Positions 1 through 8,904 of a stretch of DNA of 54,648 nt are shown here, one piece after another. The first letter of the stretch is position 1. Every line of letters starts with the position of its first letter. The DNA is taken from the NCBI GenBank assembly GCA_016213725.1, contig JACQZS010000086.1, forward strand, positions 1 to 54,648. Reading direction: 5' to 3'. Position numbers and translations under genes: made by a program. This stretch comes from Acidobacteriota bacterium (GTDB lineage Bacteria > Acidobacteriota > Terriglobia > Bryobacterales > Bryobacteraceae). The notes under the pieces were generated by a model, which did no database searches, had not been told where the DNA came from, and worked only from the letters and a program-made list of their open reading frames with translations.

Positions 1-1
1 G

Positions 2-1624
2 GGGACGCTGGATACGGCGGTGGCGGCGGACACGGCGATCATCACGCGGCGGAAGGTGGCCGCCGGGGTGGCGGCCGGGGACCACGTGCTGCGGCTGACG
101 GCGCTGGGGCCGGGGCGGTTCTACTTCGCGGCGGCGGAGGCGGTGGTGGCCGGCGACGTCCCGGACGCGGACCCGGCGCAGACGGAGGTGACGCCGGCGC
201 TGGACTACTCGACCGACCACACGTACAAGCTGCCGCCGGCGCGGATTCTGTGGATGCTGGACAAGCTGGGGTGCAAGGGTCCGCTGAACGAGTACATCGG
301 GATTCTGTGGTGGAACGAGCGGAAGCGCGTGAACGGCACGATGCCGGAATTGCGGATCGAGTTCGGCGGCGAGTTTGCGGCGGATGACCAGGTGTTCCTG
401 GAGATCGGCTCACAGAGGCTAGGCAAGAGCGTGCTGCTCAAAGAGAGCGCGCTGAGCGTGGCGCGGCATTTCGCGATGGTGGTGAACGCGACGATGGTGG
501 GGGTTTGGGCGAGAGCGGAGGGCGGAACGCTGGTGCTGACGGCGCGGTCGGCGGCGGCGGCGTACGGATATCAGGTGAAGGCGACGGTGGAGCAGGCGGC
601 GGGCTCCACGGGAACGGCCGCGGGCGAGGGGTGGCTGGGCGGCGGATCGATGGGGGAGTGGCAGGTGGACGTGGCGGCGGGGCGGTGCCTGAACGCCGGG
701 GCGCGGGCCTGGCATGCGGACCTGTTCCAGCTGTGCGCGGCGCGGGGGCGTGCGGCGACAGCAGCGATGTCGATGGAGCTGGTGAATCCGCCGTTGGAGC
801 TGGCGGCGCGGTTTCCGGACGGGCGGGCGGTGTTGACCGATATGGGATTCGGCGGCTTGCGGTCGACACACTGCGCGTTCAGCAGCCCGATGTTCGAGTT
901 CCAGAAGCGGGCATTCCAGGAGGTGGCGGGCCTGATGGCGGCGGCGGGACTGACGCCGGAGATGCAATGCGGCGAGTTCACCTGGTGGTATTTCAGCAAC
1001 TACGACGCGCAGACCGGCGAAGGCGGAATGGGCTACTACGATAGCGAGACGGCGGCAGCGGCGGCAGCGGCGCTGGGCCGGCCGCTGCAGGTGTTCCGAA
1101 CGCCGGTGGACGACCCCGGAATCAACGGCGGGGCCGACGCCGTGTTCCTCAGGAACCGGCTGAGGAACTACGCCGAGGCCCTGATGGCGCATGTGCGGGC
1201 GGCATACCCTTCGGCTCGGTTCGAAGTGCTGTTCCCCTACGACGTGAACCATCCGGAGCCGGCGGGGCTGCACCAGCTGGGCGGGCGGTTGAACCGGTTT
1301 GTAAATCTGCCTGTCGAATGGGGGTCTAAAGATACTTGCGGGTTCGACCGATTCAAGATTGAGGCGCTGGATTTCGGCGTATGGTCCAGGAACGTAGATC
1401 TATCGAGAAAGTGCCTGGAGTTCCCGTTGCTGTTGGGATGGCCGGCGACTGCCGTGCGCGCGATGATCGCCGTGTTCCGGGGCGGCTACCCGTGGGGAAG
1501 AGAGGTTGAACGTGCACGCGAACTTGGCATGTCGGCAATCAGCCTCTGGGCCTTCGATCACGTTTGCTTATACGGACTGGAGATGGGCCGGCGCGGCGGG
1601 GGCAGGGCGCAAAAGCAAGGGTAA
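2..1624 (+). CDS. TIM-barrel-like protein of unknown function, 5' truncated
   Basis: The reading frame is open from base 2, so the gene begins outside the window; the GTG at 20 is only the first possible start inside it. About 540 residues are visible. The N-terminal 200 residues look beta-rich. The C-terminal half has the feel of a glycoside-hydrolase-like TIM barrel: an aromatic stretch GEFTWWYFSN near residue 320, GMGYYDSET after it, then FEVLFPYDVNHPEP and a closing SLWAFDHVCLYGLE segment. No catalytic pair can be assigned. From memory, similar acidobacterial proteins match the non-contractile tail-sheath TIM-barrel families, but nothing phage-like lies nearby, so this is only a suggestion. 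The short repeats of alanine and the GC-rich codons match the neighbouring genes. Confidence 0.7.
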   Translation, partial: GTLDTAVAADTAIITRRKVAAGVAAGDHVLRLTALGPGRFYFAAAEAVVAGDVPDADPAQTEVTPALDYSTDHTYKLPPARILWMLDKLGCKGPLNEYIGILWWNERKRVNGTMPELRIEFGGEFAADDQVFLEIGSQRLGKSVLLKESALSVARHFAMVVNATMVGVWARAEGGTLVLTARSAAAAYGYQVKATVEQAAGSTGTAAGEGWLGGGSMGEWQVDVAAGRCLNAGARAWHADLFQLCAARGRAATAAMSMELVNPPLELAARFPDGRAVLTDMGFGGLRSTHCAFSSPMFEFQKRAFQEVAGLMAAAGLTPEMQCGEFTWWYFSNYDAQTGEGGMGYYDSETAAAAAAALGRPLQVFRTPVDDPGINGGADAVFLRNRLRNYAEALMAHVRAAYPSARFEVLFPYDVNHPEPAGLHQLGGRLNRFVNLPVEWGSKDTCGFDRFKIEALDFGVWSRNVDLSRKCLEFPLLLGWPATAVRAMIAVFRGGYPWGREVERARELGMSAISLWAFDHVCLYGLEMGRRGGGRAQKQG

Positions 1625-1754
1625 AGAGGGGAACAGGCGAATACGAGTAGAACATGACAGCAGTCAGACACCTCAGACATTAGTTGAATTTCACCTAAAT
1701 CGATACAAACGCCAAGACCACTGGTACGATGCGGGTAGAACGGAGAGTCTCTAG

Positions 1755-2735
1755 ATGCGATGTCAGCGCTGCGGGCGGGCGATTAGCCCGCTGAGACAGC
1801 TCACGGATTCCGAGTTCTGCAGTGAGAGCTGCAGAAGACGGGGTCCGCGTGCGTCCGCATCGCTGGTAAGGGACGCCGAGTTTGAGGTGGATCCGTTCTG
1901 GCAGGCGGCGCACGAACAGGCGAACAAGCCGCACGGGAAGGCATCGAACGTCCTGGTGGCGGGGCTGGTGACGGGTCTGCTGGGGGCGATGGTGCTGGCG
2001 AGAATCGTATTTCCGGACGCAATGCCGGATGCGGGGGGAGCGAGTCCGCTGGTCCGGGCGGTGCCGACGGTGCGTCCGAATCAAGGCGCCGACAAAGACC
2101 AAGCGTTGCCTGGACAGGCTGACGGCATCAGCGGCTGGCTGGAGAAGCACCTGCCGGGCGAAAAGCCGGTGACGGCAAAGTGGGACGCCGGGAAATCTGA
2201 CGGCGACTGGACGGGGACGGCGGTGGGCTGGCTGAAGCGGGACGGGATGATGCAGCCGGGCAAGCTGCGCCTATGGAAGCCGACGCTGAACTCCAAGGAT
2301 TATGAGATGGAGTTCGAAGCGGCGATCCAGAAGCGGGGCGTGAGCTGGGTCTACCGCGCGCAGGACTCCAAGTCCTACTACGCGACGAAGATCCTGCTGG
2401 GCAGAGGCGAAGCGGGCGGCTCGACGATTTTGAGGTACGGGCTGGACAACAACCGGGAGTTTGCCCGGGTGGAGCTGCCACTGCCGGCGATGCTGCAGGC
2501 GAAGAAGAACTACAGGATCGCGATGATGGCGGTGGGCGACCACTTTACGACCCTGATCGACGGCCGGGTAGTGGATGAATGGACGGATGGGCGGCTGAAG
2601 AAGGGCGGCGTGGGGTTCTTCTCGGACGAGGGTGAGAGCGCGGGAATCCAATGGGCGAACTTCCGGGAGCGGAAGGGCGTGCTTTCCGGGCTGTTTACGG
2701 CAGCCCTGATTCTCCCGCCGGGCGTGTCTTACTAA
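1755..2735 (+). CDS. zinc-ribbon, single-pass membrane protein with a C-terminal beta-sandwich-like domain
   Basis: I do not recognise a named family. The N-terminus carries two cysteine pairs, C3-x2-C6 and C22-x3-C26, typical of a small zinc ribbon. A hydrophobic segment at about residues 65-87 is likely a single membrane span. The remaining 240 residues (for example TLNSKDYEMEFEAAI, SWVYRAQDSKSYYATK, DGRVVDEWTDGRLKKGGVGFF) resemble the concanavalin-like fold of LamG or 3-keto-disaccharide hydrolase domains, which bind or cleave sugars; the match is by pattern only. The ATG has a GGAGAG Shine-Dalgarno about eight bases upstream. The arrangement suggests a cytosolic zinc head and an exported sugar-binding-like tail. 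Confidence 0.75.
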   Translation: MRCQRCGRAISPLRQLTDSEFCSESCRRRGPRASASLVRDAEFEVDPFWQAAHEQANKPHGKASNVLVAGLVTGLLGAMVLARIVFPDAMPDAGGASPLVRAVPTVRPNQGADKDQALPGQADGISGWLEKHLPGEKPVTAKWDAGKSDGDWTGTAVGWLKRDGMMQPGKLRLWKPTLNSKDYEMEFEAAIQKRGVSWVYRAQDSKSYYATKILLGRGEAGGSTILRYGLDNNREFARVELPLPAMLQAKKNYRIAMMAVGDHFTTLIDGRVVDEWTDGRLKKGGVGFFSDEGESAGIQWANFRERKGVLSGLFTAALILPPGVSY

Positions 2736-2768
2736 CACCGGGGGTGGTACCCTGGAATTTCCTTCATC

Positions 2769-3812
2769 ATGGAGTTGCTGGGGTCTTTGTATGCCCGCTG
2801 GATGAACCAGTGGGAAGAACGTCTGTGTTTCGCGGCGACCAACCGCGTGGTAAGGCCGTTTGAGTGGGGGCTGGACTGGGCCGAGCGCTGGCCGCTGGCC
2901 GCCAAACTACCTCAGAACGGGCAGGAGCCAGAAGAGTGGCTGGTGGCGTTGAGCCACAAGGCGATCGCCGGGAGCGACGAGTATTTCGCGCACAAGACGC
3001 CCACCGACTTCCACCTAGCCGGACCGCTGCTGCGCTTCAGTTCGATGGTGAAGACGCCGTACGCGGAGAACAACGTGGTGCACGGGCAGTGGTTTCCGGG
3101 CAAGAACCGGAAGAAGGCCGTGCTGGTGCTGCCGCATTGGAACGCTCCGCACGACGCGCACAATGCGCTGGCGCAGGCATTCCAAAGATTCGGCGCGAGC
3201 GCGTTGCGGCTGAGCCTGCCCTACCACGACTACCGGATGCCGGCCGAACTGCAGCGGGCCGACTATGCGGTGAGCTCGAACATCGGACGGACGATCGACG
3301 CGACGCGGCAGGCGGTGCTGGATATCCGCTGCGCGGTGGACTGGCTGGAGACGCAGGGCGCGGAGAAGGTGGCGATTGTCGGCACGAGCCTGGGCTCGTG
3401 CTACGCCTTCCTGGCGAGCGCGCACGACGAGCGGCTGCGGGTGAACGCGTTCAACCATTGCTCGACGTACTTCGCCGACGTGGTGTGGACTGGGCTTTCG
3501 ACGATCCACGTCAAACAGGGGCTGGAAGGCAACGTGGACCTGGACCGGCTGCGGCAGATCTGGATGTCGATCAGCCCGACGGCGTACTTCGACAAGTTTG
3601 CGGCAAGGAAGAAGAAGTCGATGTTCCTGTATGCCCGCTACGACACGACGTTTCCGCTGGAGCTGTCGAAGGAGACGATCGTCATGTGCCGCAAGTACGG
3701 GCTGGACTTCAAGGAAGTGGTGCTGCCGTGCGGCCACTACACGCTGGGCGAGAGCCCGTTCAAGTTCATGGACGGCTACCACCTGGTGAACTTCGTGCTG
3801 CGCAATCTCTGA
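2769..3812 (+). CDS. alpha/beta hydrolase, ABHD18 (DUF2048)-like
   Basis: A 347-residue hydrolase. The nucleophile elbow is GTSLGS with Ser207. Asp292 (ARYDTTFP) and His323 (LPCGHYTLGE) complete a plausible catalytic triad at the expected spacing. The segment VLVLPHWNAPHDAH near residue 120 fits the oxyanion-hole strand. The overall pattern resembles the ABHD18 (DUF2048) branch of alpha/beta hydrolases; the substrate is unknown. No signal peptide is evident, so it should act in the cytosol. It begins 33 bases after the zinc-ribbon gene and is followed 13 bases later by rhaM, so the three may be co-transcribed. No clear Shine-Dalgarno precedes the ATG. Confidence 0.85.
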   Translation: MELLGSLYARWMNQWEERLCFAATNRVVRPFEWGLDWAERWPLAAKLPQNGQEPEEWLVALSHKAIAGSDEYFAHKTPTDFHLAGPLLRFSSMVKTPYAENNVVHGQWFPGKNRKKAVLVLPHWNAPHDAHNALAQAFQRFGASALRLSLPYHDYRMPAELQRADYAVSSNIGRTIDATRQAVLDIRCAVDWLETQGAEKVAIVGTSLGSCYAFLASAHDERLRVNAFNHCSTYFADVVWTGLSTIHVKQGLEGNVDLDRLRQIWMSISPTAYFDKFAARKKKSMFLYARYDTTFPLELSKETIVMCRKYGLDFKEVVLPCGHYTLGESPFKFMDGYHLVNFVLRNL

Positions 3813-3825
3813 TATGTTCTGAGCC

Positions 3826-4149
3826 ATGCAGCGATACGGCATGGTTCTGAAGTTGAGGCCGGAGGCCGAGGCGGAGTACAGAAGAGCGCACGCGGCGGTG
3901 TGGCCGGAGGTGCTCCAGATGATCACCGCGTGCGGCATCCGGAACTACTCGATCTACCTCAAAGACGGTTTCCTGTTCAGCTACTTCGAATACGTGGGCG
4001 CGGACTTCGGCGCCGACATGGCGAGGATGGCCACCGATGCGAAGACGCAGGAGTGGTGGGCGTGGATGAAGCCGATGCAGGAGCCGCTGGCGACGCGGGC
4101 AGAGGGCGAGTGGTGGGCCAACATGGAAGAGGTCTTCCACTACGACTGA
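3826..4149 (+). CDS. rhaM: L-rhamnose mutarotase
   Basis: A 107-residue protein of the RhaM/YiiL family (DUF718), which interconverts the alpha and beta anomers of L-rhamnose before isomerisation. Tyr18 and His22 (EYRRAHAAVWPE) and the tryptophan pair W75-W76 (QEWWAWM) fall at the positions known to be catalytic or sugar-contacting in the E. coli enzyme. The length is normal for the family. No rhamnose isomerase, kinase or aldolase is in the window, so it may serve a scattered pathway or act with the neighbouring aldo/keto reductase. It sits tail to tail with the URO-D-like gene, leaving one base between them. Confidence 0.93.
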   Translation: MQRYGMVLKLRPEAEAEYRRAHAAVWPEVLQMITACGIRNYSIYLKDGFLFSYFEYVGADFGADMARMATDAKTQEWWAWMKPMQEPLATRAEGEWWANMEEVFHYD

Positions 4150-4150
4150 G

Positions 4151-5386
4151 CTAGGCAGGCTGGAGGTTGTATTCGCGGACGGCGGCGTACATGGCCAGGA
4201 GGTTTTCGGCCGGCACGTTAGCCAGAATATTGTGGACCTGCTGGAAGACGAAGCCGCCGCCGGGAGCCAGGTGGCGGCACTGCTCGAGGACATGGGCGCG
4301 AACCTCTTGCGGGGTGCCGTTGGGCAGGATGCGCTGCGTGTCGCAGCCGCCGCCCCAGAAGGTGATGTCCTTGCCGAAGTCGCGTTTGAGGCCTTCGGCT
4401 TCCATGCCGCGGCAGCTGATCTGGACGGGGTTGATGGCGTCGAGGCCGGCATCGATCAGGTCGGGCATGAGGGGACGGACGGCGCCGCAGCAGTGGAGCA
4501 TCACTTTGACGGGAGCGAGTTGCTTGGCGCGGTTCCACATCAGCGAATGGCGGGGCTTGAAGAACTCGCGGTACATGCGGGGGGAGATCTGGGGGCAGTT
4601 CTGGGCGCCGAGGTCGTCGCCGAAGACGATTACATCAATGGAATCGCCGACGGCTCCGAGGAAGCGCTCGAGGTTGGCAAGGTGGATTTCGGTGAGGGCG
4701 TCGAGGAAGCGGTGGGCGCGTTCGGGCTCGCCTGCGAGCATCATGAGGAAGCCGTCCATGCGGTAGTAGAACTGGCCCATTTCAAGGAGATTCCCGCCGA
4801 ACAGGCCGACGAGGGCGCGGGGGGTGCGGGCGCGCAGGGCGCGGGCACCGGCGGCGAGCTCTTGGGAGGAGGAGACGGAAGGGCCGGGGGGCGAGGCGAT
4901 GCCGGTCCACATGTGATCGGGGTAGAGATCGGCAATGCGCGAGAGGTCTTCGGGATCGTCCAGGAAGGGCCACCAGGTTTGATCGAAGTGCAGCGAGCCT
5001 TCGGGCATGCGGGCCATGACGCGGCCATCGCGGTTGCGGTAGACCCACTCTTCGCCTGCACGTTCCGGCACGGCCCAGACCGGCATCTTGCAGGGTTCGC
5101 CGCCGGGCAGGGTCCAATCGGCCCACCACTTCTCTTCGAGGCAAAATCCGCGGCCGAGTTCGATGGCGTCGGCGCCGATGGCATCGAGGACATCGTCGTG
5201 GACGATGGCGAGCTGCTGGACGGGATCGTAGACGTAGGTTGGGCGAGGCGGGAGGCCGAGCGCGGCACGGAGCTTGGGGTAGGCGATGGCGGAGATGCCG
5301 GAGGAGCGGTAGGAGGAGAGATCTACGGCGACACGGTCGGGCTGGGTGTGGTCGAGGGTGGCGAGGATGCGCTCGCGGGAAGTCAT
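4151..5386 (-). CDS. uroporphyrinogen decarboxylase-like (URO-D superfamily) methyltransferase
   Basis: A 411-residue URO-D-fold protein. It is longer than true HemE, and its pattern (MTSRERILATLDHTQPDRV at the start, VIVFGDDLGAQ in the middle, VMLHCCGAVRPLMPDLID at residues 296-311) is that of the corrinoid/zinc methyltransferase-like branch (MtaA, CmuA), where a His-x-Cys motif binds zinc; here H298 and C299/C300 are available. Such genes are abundant in Solibacter-type genomes, often near sugar catabolism, and their substrates are mostly unknown. It is read divergently from the aldo/keto reductase at 5428 with 41 bases between starts, so the two probably share a control region. Confidence 0.88.
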   Translation of the reverse strand: MTSRERILATLDHTQPDRVAVDLSSYRSSGISAIAYPKLRAALGLPPRPTYVYDPVQQLAIVHDDVLDAIGADAIELGRGFCLEEKWWADWTLPGGEPCKMPVWAVPERAGEEWVYRNRDGRVMARMPEGSLHFDQTWWPFLDDPEDLSRIADLYPDHMWTGIASPPGPSVSSSQELAAGARALRARTPRALVGLFGGNLLEMGQFYYRMDGFLMMLAGEPERAHRFLDALTEIHLANLERFLGAVGDSIDVIVFGDDLGAQNCPQISPRMYREFFKPRHSLMWNRAKQLAPVKVMLHCCGAVRPLMPDLIDAGLDAINPVQISCRGMEAEGLKRDFGKDITFWGGGCDTQRILPNGTPQEVRAHVLEQCRHLAPGGGFVFQQVHNILANVPAENLLAMYAAVREYNLQPA

Positions 5387-5427
5387 GCTGATATCCTACG
5401 CCCGGCCGGACGGGGGAGAATTGAAAG

Positions 5428-6408
5428 ATGGAGTACGTGAAGCTTGGTTCGGCGGGCGTGAAGGTGTCCAGGCTGTGCCTGGGGGCGATGACGTATGGGT
5501 CGAAGAAGTGGCGGGAGTGGGTGCTGGAAGAAGAAGAGAGCCGGCCATTCATCCGGCGGGCGCTGGAGTTGGGGATCAATTTCTTCGATACGGCGGACAT
5601 GTATTCGCTGGGGGTGAGCGAGGAGATTCTGGGGCGGGCGTTGAAGGACTTTGCGCCGAAGCGGGACCAGGTGGTGATCGCGACGAAGGTATTCCAGGCG
5701 ATGGGCGACGGGCCTAACGAGCGCGGGCTATCGCGGAAGCACATTCTGCACGCAATCGACGAGAGCCTGCGGCGGTTGGGCACGGACTACGTCGACTTGT
5801 ACCAGATCCACCGGCTGGACACGGAGACGCCGATGGAGGAGATCATCGCGGCGCTGGACGACGTGGTGCGGGCGGGCAAGGCCCTGTATGTGGGCGCTTC
5901 GTCGATGGACGCGTGGCAGTTCGCGAAGATGCTGTACCTGGCGGACGGGCTAGGCAGGACGCGGTTCGTTTCGATGCAGAACCACTACAACCTGGTCTAC
6001 CGGGAAGAGGAGCGCGAGATGATGCCGCTATGCCGGGAGGAGGGGATTGGAGTGATTCCATGGAGTCCGCTGGCGCGCGGATTTCTGGCGGGCAACCGGC
6101 GGGCGCAGGACTACGGCGAGACGGTGCGAAGCAAGACGGATGCGTTCGCGCACAAGCTGTACTACCAGGCGTCGGACTTCGCGGTGGTGGAGCGGGTGAC
6201 GGAGATCGCGGAGAAGCGCGGGGTGCCGAATGCGCAGATCGCACTAGCGTGGCTGCTGGCGAAGCCGGGCGTGACGGCGCCGATTATCGGGGCGAGCAAG
6301 ATGCGGCATCTGGAAGACGCGGTGGCGGCGCTGTCGATCCGGCTGGACGAGGAGGAGATGAGGCGGTTGGAGGAGCCGTACCAGCCGCATGCGGTGCTGG
6401 GGCACTAA
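5428..6408 (+). CDS. aldo/keto reductase
   Basis: A 326-residue NADPH-dependent aldo/keto reductase. The catalytic tetrad is complete: Asp54 and Tyr59 (FFDTADMYS), Lys87 (VIATKVF) and His128 (LYQIHRLD). The C-terminal part has the cofactor-binding signature, with VIPWSPLARGFLAGN and TAPIIGASK. It resembles the YajO/Tas-like or voltage-gated-channel-beta group (AKR11/12/13) rather than xylose reductases. Substrate is unknown; aldehydes or keto sugars are likely. It starts 41 bases from the divergent URO-D-like gene. A TGA-free, ATG-initiated frame follows directly into the small membrane protein at 6413. Confidence 0.95.
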   Translation: MEYVKLGSAGVKVSRLCLGAMTYGSKKWREWVLEEEESRPFIRRALELGINFFDTADMYSLGVSEEILGRALKDFAPKRDQVVIATKVFQAMGDGPNERGLSRKHILHAIDESLRRLGTDYVDLYQIHRLDTETPMEEIIAALDDVVRAGKALYVGASSMDAWQFAKMLYLADGLGRTRFVSMQNHYNLVYREEEREMMPLCREEGIGVIPWSPLARGFLAGNRRAQDYGETVRSKTDAFAHKLYYQASDFAVVERVTEIAEKRGVPNAQIALAWLLAKPGVTAPIIGASKMRHLEDAVAALSIRLDEEEMRRLEEPYQPHAVLGH

Positions 6409-6412
6409 GGCG

Positions 6413-6850
6413 ATGCGCAAAGTGGCGAAGTGGTACCGCGCGCAGCCGTATTGGCGGCGGAGGGTGATCGACTACGCCATCTACGGCGCAGTGGGCGCGG
6501 CGATGCTCGCGTTCATCGGAGCACTGGCAAAGTATGCAACGTACGAGCAGGGTCAAACGGCGTTTGACTGGCTGCGGGTTGTCGTGGCGGCGGCGGTGGG
6601 CTTTGGATACGGAGTGAAAGGGACTCCAGGCCGCGAGCGGACGAGGGTGTTCTGGGGCGCGTGGGGAGTACTGCTCACCGTGTTTCTCGGAGCAGCCGGT
6701 TATGGAGTAATACAGGGCTCAGAGTGGGTGCGAATGCCGGTGTGGTTTGTGGTTCCGGGAATCCTCGTGACGGTAGAGGTGGGGACCCGATTCGCTTTGC
6801 GGTGGTTTGGGCGCGGGGAGACTATTTCTCGCCCCAGATCCAGCGGGTGA
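6413..6850 (+). CDS. small hydrophobic membrane protein of unknown function
   Basis: About 145 residues, with no family recognised. Four hydrophobic stretches can be seen: DYAIYGAVGAAMLAFIGALA, LRVVVAAAVGFGYGV, FWGAWGVLLTVFLGAAGYGV and MPVWFVVPGILVTVEV, which suggests three to four membrane spans. A longer frame starts at 6389 inside the reductase gene, but the ATG at 6413, just after the reductase stop and behind a TAAGG, is more natural. The 3' end overlaps the end of the convergent S9 peptidase gene by 29 bases. Being next to the reductase on the same strand suggests co-transcription. Confidence 0.6.
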   Translation: MRKVAKWYRAQPYWRRRVIDYAIYGAVGAAMLAFIGALAKYATYEQGQTAFDWLRVVVAAAVGFGYGVKGTPGRERTRVFWGAWGVLLTVFLGAAGYGVIQGSEWVRMPVWFVVPGILVTVEVGTRFALRWFGRGETISRPRSSG

Positions 6851-8804
6851 ACCAGGCGAGGTTGTCTTCGAGGACGTGGCGCTGCTGCTTGGGTTTGGTG
6901 ATGCCGTGGCCGAAGCCTTTGTAGACGACGAGGCGGGTTTCCACACCGACGTCGCGGAGGCCCTGGTAGAGTTCAAAGGCGTTGGGGAGTGGGACGCGGC
7001 GGTCGTTTTCGCCGTGCTGGATGAGCGTGGGCGTGGCGGCCCTTTTGATGTTCGTGATGGGCGAGGTCTTGGCGTAGATGGCCGGATCATCCCAGGGCGT
7101 GGCCTTGAGGTACTGGCGGGTGAAGGGGTGGATATCGGTGTTGACGTAGTAGGTCATCCAGTCGCTGATGCCGGCGCCGACGCTGAGCGCCTTGAACTTC
7201 TTTGAGTTGGTGGAGAGGAAGGCGCTGATGTAGCCGCCCTGACTCCAGCCCATGGCGCCGACTTTGTCGGGATCCGCGATGCCTTGCTGGATGAGGTAGT
7301 CGACACCGCTTTCGACGTCCCACATGTCGCCGACGCCTAGGTTGCGGACATTGAGGGAGCGGAAGGCTTCGCCGTAGCCGGCGGAGCCGCGGTAGTTGGG
7401 GCGGAGGATGATGGCGCCTTTGGCGGCAAAGAGTTCGACGGGGTAGGTGCGGTCGGGTGCGCGCATGGGGCGGTCGATGCCGGTGGGGCCGCCGTGGATG
7501 ACGACGAGGAGAGGATAGCGGCGGCCGGCCTGGAAGCCGGCGGGCTTGATAAGGACGCCTTCGATGACGGCGCCATCGCGAGATTTCCAGGAGATCACTT
7601 CGCGGTCAGCGGGCGTGAACTGGGCGTACTGCGCGCGGTTGTCGGTGATGGCGCGCGGGCTGGGCGAGGCAACCGGTGTCACGTAGACCTCGGGATATTC
7701 GTTGGGTTTGAAGGCGAGGAGGGCGGCGGTTTTGAAGTCCCTGGTGAACGAGCCGCCGAGGATGGCGAGGCCATCGCCGCCGAGGACACGGCGGGAGTTG
7801 CCGGTGGAAGGATCGAGGAGGAAGAGGGCGGCGCTGGTCTTCTGCAAGGCGCCGAACCAGATTCCCTCCCGGGACCAGCCGCTGAGGTCCGGCTCTTCGT
7901 CGAAGTTGAGCGTGAGGACGCGCGGCGTGCCGCCGGCGGCGGGGACTACGGCGATGCGTGAGTTCTTGAAGTAGTTGTATGGCTCAGCGTTGGCGGTGCT
8001 GTAGGCGATTTGGGCGCCGTCGGGAGACCAGACGGGGTTGTTGTCGGGGCCGGGAGTGGAGACGATCTTCCGCACGGCCTTATCGGCGAGGGTGACGGTG
8101 TAGATGTCGGAGGTGTCGCCGCTGCCGAGGTCGGGATTGACGGTGGCGGCGAAGGCGATGCGGGAAGAGTCGGGGGACCAGTGGAAGCCCTGAACGGTAA
8201 AGGACTCGCCGGAGGTGATCTGTTCGGCCTTAGGTTTGGCGCCGGCTTCGGTGGGAACGTCGAGGACGTAGAGGTGGGAGAAGGTGTAGTCGTCGCCGAT
8301 GATGGAGAACTCGCCGTACTTGTCTTTGCGCTCCTTGCGGGCTTTGGATTCGGGGCCGTCGGAGGTGAAGGCGATGCGTTTTGAGTTGGGCGACCAGTCG
8401 AAGGAGCCGACGCCGGATTCGTCGCTGGTGAGGGGCCAGGCTTCGCCGCCGCGCGGGGAGATGAGCCAGACCTGGCGTTTGGAGTCGCGATCGGTGGTGA
8501 AGGCGAGCCACTTGCCATCGGGCGACCAGAGGGGATTGGAGGCGCTCTTCTTGCCGCGGGTGAGTTGGAAGCGCTCGCTGCCGTCGGCGCGGGCGAGCCA
8601 GAGCTGGGATTTGAACTCGTTGTCGTCCCAGTCGGTTTCAGAGAGGGTGTAGGCGACCCAGAGGCCGTCGGGGGAGATCTGGGGTGAACCGGGGGCCTTC
8701 ATGCCGAGTGCCTGGTCGATGGTGGGGGCTTTGGGGAACTGGGCGGGGGGAGTTTGGGCAAAGGCAAGGCAGGCAGCGGCGAAGCAGAGCACCAGTCGGT
8801 TCAT
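6822..8804 (-). CDS. secreted S9 family prolyl oligopeptidase-like peptidase
   Basis: A 660-residue enzyme with a signal peptide (residues 1-16, ending AFAQ), so exported. Residues 30-400 form a TolB/DPP-type beta-propeller with repeated SPDG blades (ISPDGLWVAY, WSPDGKWLAF, WSPNSKRIAF, WSPDSSRIAF, WSPDGAQIAY). Residues 405-660 are the alpha/beta hydrolase domain with Ser521 (MGWSQGGY), Asp601 (HGENDRRVP) and His633 (GFGHGI). This is the dipeptidyl aminopeptidase/acylaminoacyl peptidase type, cleaving short peptides in the periplasm or outside the cell. It is complete and of normal length. Its start is divergent from the exported protein at 8905, with 100 bases between. Confidence 0.96.
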   Translation of the reverse strand: MNRLVLCFAAACLAFAQTPPAQFPKAPTIDQALGMKAPGSPQISPDGLWVAYTLSETDWDDNEFKSQLWLARADGSERFQLTRGKKSASNPLWSPDGKWLAFTTDRDSKRQVWLISPRGGEAWPLTSDESGVGSFDWSPNSKRIAFTSDGPESKARKERKDKYGEFSIIGDDYTFSHLYVLDVPTEAGAKPKAEQITSGESFTVQGFHWSPDSSRIAFAATVNPDLGSGDTSDIYTVTLADKAVRKIVSTPGPDNNPVWSPDGAQIAYSTANAEPYNYFKNSRIAVVPAAGGTPRVLTLNFDEEPDLSGWSREGIWFGALQKTSAALFLLDPSTGNSRRVLGGDGLAILGGSFTRDFKTAALLAFKPNEYPEVYVTPVASPSPRAITDNRAQYAQFTPADREVISWKSRDGAVIEGVLIKPAGFQAGRRYPLLVVIHGGPTGIDRPMRAPDRTYPVELFAAKGAIILRPNYRGSAGYGEAFRSLNVRNLGVGDMWDVESGVDYLIQQGIADPDKVGAMGWSQGGYISAFLSTNSKKFKALSVGAGISDWMTYYVNTDIHPFTRQYLKATPWDDPAIYAKTSPITNIKRAATPTLIQHGENDRRVPLPNAFELYQGLRDVGVETRLVVYKGFGHGITKPKQQRHVLEDNLAWFTRWIWGEK

Positions 8805-8840
8805 TCGGCCATTGTAGCCGGAAGTTTATTTTCAAACGCT

Positions 8841-8852
8841 GTTAGCGTTAGC
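8841..8852. repeat. dispersed GTTAGCGTTAG element, intergenic copy
   Basis: One copy of a short direct double unit (GTTAGC GTTAGC), lying between the divergent starts of the S9 peptidase and the exported protein. It is the only copy outside a gene. Other copies are at 11328, 14701, 18364, 24931 and, in altered form, 32625. Confidence 0.5.
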
Positions 8853-8904
8853 GGCGCGAGCGGCGACTTTAGAGTCAGACCGCCCAACAGGAGGGGCGCA
8901 AACG

